From contig DAIDHC010000008.1 in NCBI GenBank assembly GCA_027452065.1, positions 1-47,371 on the forward strand: a DNA stretch of 47,371 nt. Reading direction: 5' to 3'. Positions 1-7,800 of the stretch are shown here, piece by piece. Origin of the DNA: Bryobacterales bacterium (GTDB lineage Bacteria > Acidobacteriota > Terriglobia > Bryobacterales > Bryobacteraceae). The translations under genes were made by a program, and so were the position numbers. The first letter of the stretch is position 1. Every line of letters begins with the position of its first letter. The notes beneath the pieces were generated by a model. The model made no database searches and was not told the DNA's origin. It saw nothing but the letters and a program-made list of their open reading frames with translations.

Positions 1-735
1 CGTGTTGCCGGTGTCCGGGTCGGTGGTCTGCGGCGAATGGCACATGACGCAAAGCTGGGTCAATTGCCTCGCCCCGCCGTGCGCCGAAAGCGGATCGTGG
101 CATTGATTACAGGACTGTGTTTCCACCACATCCCGCACCACCGTCACCGCTGCGCCATTTGGCACAAAGGAGTAAACATCGTTGGCGTACTGCGTCCCCA
201 TGTTGAAAGCGCTCAAATTGCGCGACGCGTAAGCCCCCACCGAATGGGTCACTGTCGCGTCGTAGCCCGACGGCGCCTTCGTATGGAAGGTGTACGTATA
301 ATTGCCGCTCCCATTGCTGACGAAGCTTCCGCCGCGATCGATGGACGCCTGGGTGGCGCTGTTGCCGGTGATCGGGCTCTTCTGCACCGTCGTCGTATAC
401 GCCACGTACTGTGTGGCGCCCTTGGGAATGTTCGCCGCAATGAAGCTGACCGAGACCGTCCCGGCGCTATAAACCCCCGCCATATCGAGCGGCAGGCCCT
501 GTGGATCGGTCAACGAGAAATCGGCCGAGATGGTGCCATCGGCGGCGATCCGCGCCCCGGTGATCTTCATCACCAACCCGGGACGCACAAACGCCACAAC
601 CCCGGGGTCGGCATAAAAAGCTTTACTGTGCCGGTCAAAAGCCGGCCGGTTATCGCCGGTCAGCGGCAAGCAGGTTGCCAGCAGACCCAGAGCGATCGCA
701 ACACGGACAAATGAAAACGATATTGATTTCCCCAT
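1..735 (-). CDS. OmcA/MtrC-type multiheme c-type cytochrome, C-terminal part missing (left window edge)
   Basis: The minus-strand frame is open from an ATG at 735 to the window edge (245 codons, no stop reached). It starts with a signal peptide (MGKSISFSFVRVAIALGLLA), then a beta-rich domain of about 180 residues, then two heme-binding motifs, CNQCH near residue 207 and CVMCH near 233. The second motif is followed by SPQTTDPDTGNT. The order 'CxxCHDPLxAHGG...LCxxCHxPxTTDPDTGN' is the hallmark of the OmcA/MtrC decaheme family, so more heme motifs are expected beyond the window. Such proteins act in the periplasm or at the outer membrane in electron transfer. A purine-rich GAGAGAAGG lies just before the ATG. 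The number of hemes and the redox partner cannot be judged from this fragment. Confidence 0.88.
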   Translation of the reverse strand, partial: MGKSISFSFVRVAIALGLLATCLPLTGDNRPAFDRHSKAFYADPGVVAFVRPGLVMKITGARIAADGTISADFSLTDPQGLPLDMAGVYSAGTVSVSFIAANIPKGATQYVAYTTTVQKSPITGNSATQASIDRGGSFVSNGSGNYTYTFHTKAPSGYDATVTHSVGAYASRNLSAFNMGTQYANDVYSFVPNGAAVTVVRDVVETQSCNQCHDPLSAHGGARQLTQLCVMCHSPQTTDPDTGNT

Positions 736-832
736 ACCTTCTCTCAGCCTCCGCCTTTCGGCCAGACCGCGAAAACCCAGCGAGACACTCTGCCCTTTGC
801 ATTTCCGTTGCCAACTTCTAGTTCCCCACTTC

Positions 833-1825
833 TCATTCGCTCTGCCATACGTAGGCCTGCCTCGCCCGTACGTGGTAGTCCGGATGACCTTCCACAGCCA
901 CGCGAAGCGCATGCACGCCCGTGGCCGCCGCCCGTCCGGGCGCGAAGCTCAGCAGGTACTGGCTGTGCAAATGCTCCCCCAACTCGGTCACCCTCCGCTC
1001 GAGCACCTTCTGCGCCGCGAAGGAAAACCGCTCGCCTCCGCTGGCCTCCGTCAGCACCTCGCTTGTGTTGGCCGTCCCCATCCGGCGCAGCTCAATCAGC
1101 CCGCCCAGAATCCCCGTGCCCCCGGACGGCGGCGGCAGATCGGACGGCTTGGCGGTCATCGCCGTCACGTAGGCCGAATAGTTGATGGCGTATACCATGA
1201 CACCGTCCCGCTCCAGTCCCGTCAGCTCGTCCTCCAGCTTGCTCTTGCTGCCCCGGTCCCTCGTCTCGCCGATCACCAGAATCACCTTCCGCTCGCCCGT
1301 TCTTTCCGCCAGAATGCCCATCGCCGCCTGCACGGCGTCCAACATCCGGGCGTCGCCGCTGCCATGCGATTTCAAGCCCCGGAATGTTTTGGTCAGCAGC
1401 CCCGCGTCCGAGCTCAGCTCCTGCTCCACCCTCACCTCCTCGTCGTAGCTCAGCACCGCCGCCTGCCCACGCTCGCCCGTGATCAACGGCTGGATCAGGC
1501 TGCCGATCTTCCTCACTTTCACCAGCGCCCCGGCCGAGAATTCCGCCGTCTGAACCACAACCACCATGGCGATCGGCGAATTCAGCGTGTCGGAAGTGTC
1601 CATACGGAACGCCTGCGGCGCGCCGTTGTCGGTAAGGCGGAAATCCCCCGGCTCGAGCCCGCTCACCGGCTCGCCCTTCGCATCGAGCACGGTCACAGGA
1701 TTGATTACCACCGTCGTGCCTCCGCGCAGCGCCGGAGCGGCGGTCTGCGCGGGCGCGGTCCTCCCTCCGGACAAGGCAATCAAGAGCCCCAACCCCGCCG
1801 CCCGCCGATTCGCCCGCCCGCTCAA
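833..1825 (-). CDS. VWFA-related secreted protein (Acidobacteriota type)
   Basis: This 330-residue protein has an N-terminal hydrophobic signal (GLGLLIALSGG). A short beta domain (residues about 38-75, 'VTVLDAKGEPVSGLEPGDFRL') follows, then a von Willebrand A-like fold and a C-terminal 'YLLSFAPG...HALRVAVEGHPDYHVRARQAY' segment. That arrangement is typical of the VWFA-related domain proteins abundant in Acidobacteriota. The usual metal site DxSxS is not present: the equivalent strand reads VVVVQTAEFSAG (about 88-99), so metal-dependent ligand binding is doubtful. The start is a TTG at 1825 without a strong ribosome binding site, so the true start is uncertain. It lies upstream of the cytochrome gene on the same strand with a 97-bp gap and may share its transcript. 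The molecular role of this family is not established. Confidence 0.8.
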   Translation of the reverse strand: MSGRANRRAAGLGLLIALSGGRTAPAQTAAPALRGGTTVVINPVTVLDAKGEPVSGLEPGDFRLTDNGAPQAFRMDTSDTLNSPIAMVVVVQTAEFSAGALVKVRKIGSLIQPLITGERGQAAVLSYDEEVRVEQELSSDAGLLTKTFRGLKSHGSGDARMLDAVQAAMGILAERTGERKVILVIGETRDRGSKSKLEDELTGLERDGVMVYAINYSAYVTAMTAKPSDLPPPSGGTGILGGLIELRRMGTANTSEVLTEASGGERFSFAAQKVLERRVTELGEHLHSQYLLSFAPGRAAATGVHALRVAVEGHPDYHVRARQAYVWQSE

Positions 1826-2189
1826 TTCGCCAACGGCATCGACGCCCCGCTCAACCGGAGCGCCTTCCGGTTCACCATCGCCCGGTCCCGGGCCGGCCGC
1901 GAACCGCCCGTGCCCACAACCCCATTCATGATCGTTCCCGCCGGCTCGGCAGTCCGCCGATATCCGCCCATCGAAACATGTTTTTCCCTCCGCGCGCCGC
2001 GCGCCCTGCCCGCCGACGGCGTCTGAAATGCCCTATCCCGCGGCCATGGCGTCCCGTCGGCGAATGAGCGGCATCCGCGGGAAAACCCGCCGCCCGAACG
2101 CGCCCGCCTGATTTGTTCGACCATGGTCTTCTTGTGCGGATTGTACCCGACCCTGTATCCGGGCACAATGGAAAAGCGCCGCGAATATT
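1826..2189. other. Intergenic region between divergent genes
   Basis: This 364-bp stretch separates the minus-strand VWFA-related gene from the plus-strand gene at 2190. Open frames exist on both strands, but their translations are Arg/Gly-rich and look like no known family, so I do not call a gene. It presumably holds promoters for both directions. A weak sigma-70-like pair just before 2170 (TTGTAC, 17 bp, CACAAT) is the best I can see for the plus strand. Confidence 0.4.
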
Positions 2190-3071
2190 ATGAAATCCAC
2201 GCTGCAGACTTTGCTTTCCGGCCTTATCGACTACGCCGGTCTGTTCCCTCCCGCCGCTGAAACGATGCCCGCCGCGGTGGCGAATTATTCGCGCTTTCTC
2301 GCCGGCCCGCACCGCTTCGCCCTCGGGCGTTTCCTGGTCACGGCGCCGCGCCTGGCGGAGCTCGCAGCCGCCGTTCCCCACGCTCCACACAATGCCTCCG
2401 CCTGGCGCATCGGTCTGCTCGCCGGCGCCGACATCGCCGCCTCGCTCGCCCTGGCCGCCGAAGTCGAGCGCTCCCACCCGGGCCGCTTCCTCATCGACTC
2501 GGTGGAGGCCAAAGTGCCCGGCGCCTCCGCGCTCCCCGCCGCCATGGCCGCCGTGCCGGGCGGCTGCTCCGCCTTTTTCGAAATTCCTCTCGATCCCGAT
2601 CCCACGCCGATGCTCGAAATACTCTCGGGCACGCGCTTCCGCGCCAAAATCCGAACCGGCGGCCTCACTCCCGAGGCCATCCCCACGACACCCCAGGTGG
2701 CCCGCTTCCTCGCCCGCGCCGCCGCCCTCCGCGTCCCCTTCAAGGCCACAGCCGGCCTGCACCACCCCTTCCGCGCCTCGTTTCCCCTCACCTATGAATT
2801 CGCCTCGCCGCGCGCCGTGATGCACGGTTTTCTCAACCTCTTCCTCGCCGCCGTCTTCGCCTGGCACGGCATGAACGAGTCCGCCCTCGCCTGTGTCGTT
2901 GACGCCGGCTCGCCCCGCGCCTTTGTCTTCGGCCATCGCTTCGTCCGCTGCCAGGGCGCGTCCGCCGATGTCTCGCAGCTCGCCTCCGCCCGCGCCGCCT
3001 TCGCGCTGGGCTTCGGCTCCTGCTCCTTTGACGAGCCCTTCGAGGGGCTTCAGGCGGAGGGCCTGCTGTGA
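2190..3071 (+). CDS. Conserved-looking protein of unknown function, coupled to fumarylacetoacetase
   Basis: I do not recognise this 293-residue protein. It is Ala/Pro-rich, has no signal peptide or membrane segment, and has the texture of a soluble alpha/beta enzyme: 'FEIPLDPDPTPMLEIL' near 130-145, 'FRAKIRTGG' near 150, 'PFKATAGLHHPFR' near 187-199 and 'MHGFLNLFLAA' near 211. Alternating strands with conserved-looking Lys, Glu and His-His resemble a TIM-barrel, but this is only an impression. Its stop overlaps the GTG start of fahA (GTGA, 4 nt), so the two are very probably co-transcribed and translationally coupled. That points to a role in tyrosine/homogentisate breakdown or handling of its products. 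The ATG at 2190 has no strong ribosome binding site. Confidence 0.75.
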   Translation: MKSTLQTLLSGLIDYAGLFPPAAETMPAAVANYSRFLAGPHRFALGRFLVTAPRLAELAAAVPHAPHNASAWRIGLLAGADIAASLALAAEVERSHPGRFLIDSVEAKVPGASALPAAMAAVPGGCSAFFEIPLDPDPTPMLEILSGTRFRAKIRTGGLTPEAIPTTPQVARFLARAAALRVPFKATAGLHHPFRASFPLTYEFASPRAVMHGFLNLFLAAVFAWHGMNESALACVVDAGSPRAFVFGHRFVRCQGASADVSQLASARAAFALGFGSCSFDEPFEGLQAEGLL

Positions 3072-4411
3072 CGGCCGTACCTGCCGCGCCGCCGCGAAGC
3101 TGGATCGCGGAAGCGAATCTTGAAGACGCCGATTTCCCCCTCGCCCATCTCCCGTACGGCGTTTTCTCGCACCCTCTTCACAAGTCGTCGCCGCGCCCCG
3201 GCGTGGCCATCGGCGATCGCATTCTCGACCTCGCCGCCGCCGCCGGCCACGGCCTTCTCGCCGGCCTCGGCTCCGATCTCGACCAGGCCTGCCGCGAGCC
3301 CGCCCTGAACGCTCTCATGGCTCTCGGGCCCCGCGTCTGGTCCGCTCTCCGCGCCCGCCTCACCGATCTGCTTTCGGAAAACTCTTCGCGCGCCGCCGCC
3401 CTCGCCCGCCTCCCCGATGCCTTCACGCCCCTGGCCGATGCCGTCATGCACCTCCCGGCCCTCGTCCGCGGCTACACCGACTTCTACGCCAGCATCCACC
3501 ACGCGGAAAACGTCGGCCGCCTCTTCCGCCCCGATCAACCGCTGATGCCCAACTACAAATGGGTCCCCATCGGCTATCACGGCCGCGCTTCCTCGCTCAT
3601 CGTATCCGGCGCCCCCGTTGTCCGTCCCTGCGGCCAGATCCCCGGCCCGCCCGGCCAGCCGCCTTCCTACGGCCCCTCGCGCTCCCTCGATTTCGAGCTC
3701 GAAGCCGCCTTCTTCGCCGGACCCGGCAACGCTCTCGGAGAGCCCGTCCCCATCTCGGGGGCCGGCGCGCGCATCTTCGGTGTCTGCCTTTTGAACGACT
3801 GGTCGGCCCGCGACATCCAGCGCTGGGAATATCAACCGCTGGGCCCTTTCCTGGGGAAAAACTTCGCCACCTCCCTTTCCCCCTGGGTGGTCACCATGGA
3901 AGCGCTCGAGCCCTACCGCGTGCCGCCCCCGCCCCGCGCCGCCGGCGACCCGGCGCCGCTCCCCTATCTGCTCGACGCAGAAGACCAGCGCCGCGGCGCC
4001 ATCGACGCGGTGCTCGAAGTCCACATCCTGTCGGCGCGGATGCGCGCCTCCGGCGTTGCTCCGCTGCTCATCTGCCGCTCGAACCTCCGCCATCTCTACT
4101 GGACCCCGGCCCAGCTTCTGGCGCATCACACCTCGAACGGCTGCAATCTCGAGCCCGGCGATCTTCTGGCCACGGGCACCGTCTCGGGCCCGGCGCCCGA
4201 TGCCCGCGGCTGTCTGTTGGAAATCGCCTCCGGCGGCTCGCCGCTGGCGCTACCCGGCGGAGAGTCCCGCGCCTGGCTCGAAGACGGAGACGAGGTGATC
4301 CTGTCCGGCTACTGCCAACGCCCCGGCCTGCCCCGCATCAGCCTGGGCCGGTGCCGCGGCGCTGTTGCAAGCGCGTTACCGCAACCGGCCTCTACTGTCC
4401 GAGAATATTGA
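3068..4411 (+). CDS. fahA: Fumarylacetoacetase
   Basis: This enzyme hydrolyses 4-fumarylacetoacetate to fumarate and acetoacetate, the last step of tyrosine/homogentisate catabolism, in the cytoplasm. The 447-residue protein matches the eukaryotic-type enzyme over its whole length. It has an N-terminal 'DFPLAHLPYGVF' domain, then YTDFYASIHHAENVG carrying Asp138 and His145 (equivalents of human Asp126 and catalytic His133), YHGRASS near 170 and SLDFELE with metal ligands Glu210 and Glu212. LLNDWSARDIQRWEY follows with Asp244, then GPFLGKNF, HTSNGCNLEPGDLLATGT, and a C-terminal LEDGDEVILSGYCQ. All recognisable metal and catalytic residues are present. The start is GTG at 3068, overlapping the upstream stop. 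The 3' end overlaps the convergent Dabb gene by 20 bp. Confidence 0.97.
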   Translation: MTAVPAAPPRSWIAEANLEDADFPLAHLPYGVFSHPLHKSSPRPGVAIGDRILDLAAAAGHGLLAGLGSDLDQACREPALNALMALGPRVWSALRARLTDLLSENSSRAAALARLPDAFTPLADAVMHLPALVRGYTDFYASIHHAENVGRLFRPDQPLMPNYKWVPIGYHGRASSLIVSGAPVVRPCGQIPGPPGQPPSYGPSRSLDFELEAAFFAGPGNALGEPVPISGAGARIFGVCLLNDWSARDIQRWEYQPLGPFLGKNFATSLSPWVVTMEALEPYRVPPPPRAAGDPAPLPYLLDAEDQRRGAIDAVLEVHILSARMRASGVAPLLICRSNLRHLYWTPAQLLAHHTSNGCNLEPGDLLATGTVSGPAPDARGCLLEIASGGSPLALPGGESRAWLEDGDEVILSGYCQRPGLPRISLGRCRGAVASALPQPASTVREY

Positions 4412-4787
4412 ACGTCGTCGTGCCCGGCACGCGCACCTTGCCATAGGCGGCCATCCATTCGGCGTGATACGGGTGGCTGCCGTATGCCTTCAGCGCGGCC
4501 TCGTCGTTCATCTCCATGCACACGCCCCACTGCCGCTCGGACCCGCCCGCATCGAGCGGGCGCGCCAGCTTGCCGTACCAGACTTTGGTCACGCCCGGAA
4601 TCTTCGACGGCAGCGCGTCCGTCTTCTTGAAGAAATCGTTCCAGTCGCTCTGGCTCGCGCCACTCACCACAGTGAAGGCGAAGCAGTGCATCAGCTTCTT
4701 TTCCCCGGCGCGCGCCGCGGGGGCGCCGGCCACCAGGGCGATCCCTACGGCAAGGGCAATTGCATTCGCGCGAATTCGGTTCATCAT
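4392..4787 (-). CDS. Secreted Dabb-domain (stress-responsive alpha/beta barrel) protein
   Basis: This 131-residue protein has an N-terminal signal peptide ending near AARA-GEKK (residue about 27). A single Dabb-type ferredoxin-like domain follows: 'LMHCFAFTVVSGASQSDWNDFFKKTDALPSKIPGV', then 'WGVCMEMNDEAALKAYGSHPYHAEWM'. The His/Tyr-rich 'YGSHPYHAEW' segment is typical of the family, whose members form dimeric alpha/beta barrels, often of unknown substrate. A GGGAGG ribosome binding site precedes the ATG at 4787; a second ATG is the next codon. It lies 62 bp downstream of the glucan-synthase-like gene on the same strand, so co-transcription is possible. Its tail overlaps fahA by 20 bp in convergent orientation. 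Confidence 0.85.
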   Translation of the reverse strand: MMNRIRANAIALAVGIALVAGAPAARAGEKKLMHCFAFTVVSGASQSDWNDFFKKTDALPSKIPGVTKVWYGKLARPLDAGGSERQWGVCMEMNDEAALKAYGSHPYHAEWMAAYGKVRVPGTTTFNILGQ

Positions 4788-4849
4788 AGTCCTCCCGGAA
4801 CCAGCATCTTATCAGTTTGCCCGCCGCCCCGCGCTTCCGCCGGCGGCTC

Positions 4850-7800
4850 TCAGCCGGCGCGCTCGGCCGCCCACTCGCCGGCCAGGTCCGCGCCGCCGTG
4901 CACGTCCACCGCCACCGGCGGCGTCTCCAGCGCTTCTCCTTCCACCATCGCCGGCACGCGCTCCTGCAGCAGCAGCTCCGTCGCCCGCACCAGCGGATCG
5001 GCGTGAAATCTCATCCGCTGGCTGTCCTCCAGCAGCACGTTGGCCAGCGACAGCAGCGACATGCCCTGGTGATGCACCATGTAGGAGCGGATCACTTCGG
5101 TCCGCGCCCGTCCGTCCAGACGCCGGCCGGAGAATTCCACCGCCTCGTAAAAGCCGAACCGCCCCAGCCACCGCCGCGCCGCCATCGAGCGCAGGTTTTC
5201 CGTCGCCGAGGCCCGGTCCACCATCAGGGCGAGCATCGTGGCGTAGGGCGCCACCACCAGCCGCTCGGCCGAGCCGGTCTGCATGGCGATTCCCGGCACT
5301 CCGAACGCCCGGTACTGGTAATTCCCCGCGCTGTCCCGCGCCCGGTAAGCCGACTCCGAAATCCCCCACGGCGTGCGCCGCCGCCGCCCATGGCGCCTCT
5401 GAATGCGCACCATCGCCGCGCAGCTTTCCGCTACCAGGGTACCTGGGTAGTTTTTCATAAACAGCAGCGGCATCAGGTACTCAAACATCGTCCCGCTCCA
5501 GGACAACAGCGTCCGCTCGCCCTCGGCCATCACCAGCTTCCGCCCCAGCCGGAACCAGCTCTCGCACGGCGCGTCGCCCTTGGCGATGGCGAAAAACAGC
5601 GCCGTCCGCGCTTCCGACGCCAGCAGATCGTAGCAGGACTCGTCCAGCCGTCCCGTCGCGGCGTCGCAGCCGATGCGGAGAAGCTGGCGGCTCGAGTCGA
5701 ACAGAAACCGGAAATCCATCTCCATGGCCAGCTTCGAGCACAGCTTGCTTTGCCGCTCCGCCATCCGCATCAGCATCCGCGACCGCGCCCGCGCCACCGG
5801 CAGCTCCGCGCGCAGCCTCTCGAGCATCACCCGCGCCGGGCCGTGAACCCGCCCCTGCGCGTCCAGCATCGTCTCGATCTCGCGGTCGATCGCCTCGTAA
5901 TGCGCCGGCAGTTGATCGATTCCCGGCGTCCGTTCGAGCAGCTTCATCAGCGGCTCGAACTCCACCATGCAGCCGCACGCCCGAATCTGGTCTCCATAAC
6001 TCTCGCCCAGCCACGGCGCCAGCGATTCGAGCTGGCTGCGCGCCGCCTCCACTCTCCGGCTCAGCGCCGCCTGCCAGTAACGGAGCTCTCCGGTCTGCCC
6101 CGCGGCTCCGGCTTCCCTCTGCTGGCACACCCACTCGACGTGACGATCGAGCCCCGCCACCAGGCCCGCCACCTCGCGCAGCAGCCCCTCCCAGGCGAAC
6201 AGACCCGCCGGACGGTAGTCGAGCTGCCGCAGGATCGCTTCCATACGGCTCGCCAGCCCCTGGCTCCGCCCGCTGGCCGGCAGCGCCTTGCCCAGCCGCA
6301 GGCAATGGTCCCGCAGCCCTTCGAGCACCGCCGGCCGCGCCACCGGCTGCTTTCGGAATCCCTCGCAGGCCTGCTTCACCGCCACCAGCGCCGCCGCCAG
6401 GTTGCCGCTGTCCACCGTCGACACGTACCGCGGCTCCAGCGGCTCGAGCGTCACCGTGTCGTACCAGTTGTACAGATGCCCGCGATACCGTTCCATCGCG
6501 CCGAGCGTGTTCAGAATGTTGTTCAGCGACTCTATCGTTTCGCCCGGCATCAGGTAGCCGAAGTCGAAGGCCGCCACCTGGGCCGCCAGTTGCAATCCGA
6601 TGTTGGTGGGCGAGGTCCTGGCCGCCACCGCCTCCGGGTCTTCCTGCACGTTGTCGGGCGCCAGCCAGTGCCACTCCTCGCGCCCATACTCGGCGAAGTA
6701 GCGCCAGGTAAGCAGCGCCGAGTCGCGCAGAAAATCGACGTTGGCGCGCTCGGCCCGGCGTTTCCACACCGGCTTCTCGTCCAGGATCGCCGCCGCCAGC
6801 GGCGCCATCACCCACAACGCCGCCGCCCCCAGCACCGCCGCGTCGCCGCCCAGCCCCGCGGCCAGCGGCAGGCACACCAGCGCCGCGCACGAGGTGCCGA
6901 ACAGGTACCCCGTCGTCATATTCCAGCGGAAGCCCGCCTCCGTCTCCACCTGCGCCATGCTCTCCCATTCGAGCAGCTTCCGCCCGCTCCACAGCCGCCG
7001 GTACAGCGTCCGGCCGACTGCATCCAGCATCATCGCTCCCTGGTGCGGCAGGAACACCAGCGTCAGCAGAGCCTCCCCGTGCCCGCGCCCCAACTGAGCC
7101 AGACGGTCGCGCAAATATCCGCGCCAGAACCGCGGCGGAGGCAGCCGCACCAGCCCCAGGGCAAACTCCAGCCACGCCGGCGCCAGCAGAATCGCCGCCG
7201 CCGCGATGCCCGCATCCAGCGCCGCCCGCCCCGCCAGCCACCACGCCGCCGCCAGCGCCGCCGCCAGCATCGGCTCGACAAGACTCCGCCTCAGGTTGTC
7301 GGCGATCTTCCACCGCGAAACCATCGGCAGAACGTTCGCCCGCCATCCGCCGCCCGCCACCGGAACCCGCGGCAGCGCCCAGAACAGAATCTGCCAGTCG
7401 CCCCGCACCCAGCGGTGCTTGCGCTTGGTGAAGGCCTTGTAGCTGGACGGATAGTCGTCGATCACCTCCACGTCGCTCACCAGCCCGACACGCGTGTGCT
7501 CGCCTTCGATGAGGTCGTGGCTCAGCAGAGCGTTGTCCGGAAACCGCCCATCGAGCGCCCGGGTGAACGCCGCCACGTCGTAAATTCCCTTGCCCGTGTA
7601 CGTCGCCCGTCCGTAAAGGTCCTGATAAACGTCGGACACCGCTTTGCTGTAGGGGTCCAGTCCGGTCTGCCCGCTGCAGATCCGCGCCAGCAGCGACCGC
7701 GATGCCGACTCCATGCTGATGCTCACCCGCGGCTGGAGAATCCCATAGCCTTCCCGCACGGTTCCCGACAGCTCATCCATCACCGCCCGGTTCAGCGGAT

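Noticed and set aside
1822..2166. 114-codon minus-strand frame before the VWFA-related gene
   Set aside because: Arg/Gly/Ser-rich composition, no recognisable fold and no ribosome binding site; treated as intergenic.
4788..4849. Frameshift separating the glucan synthase from a GH94 part
   Set aside because: Only 62 bp lie between the stop and the next gene, which is an intact Dabb protein on the same strand; no GH94-like coding sequence is seen.
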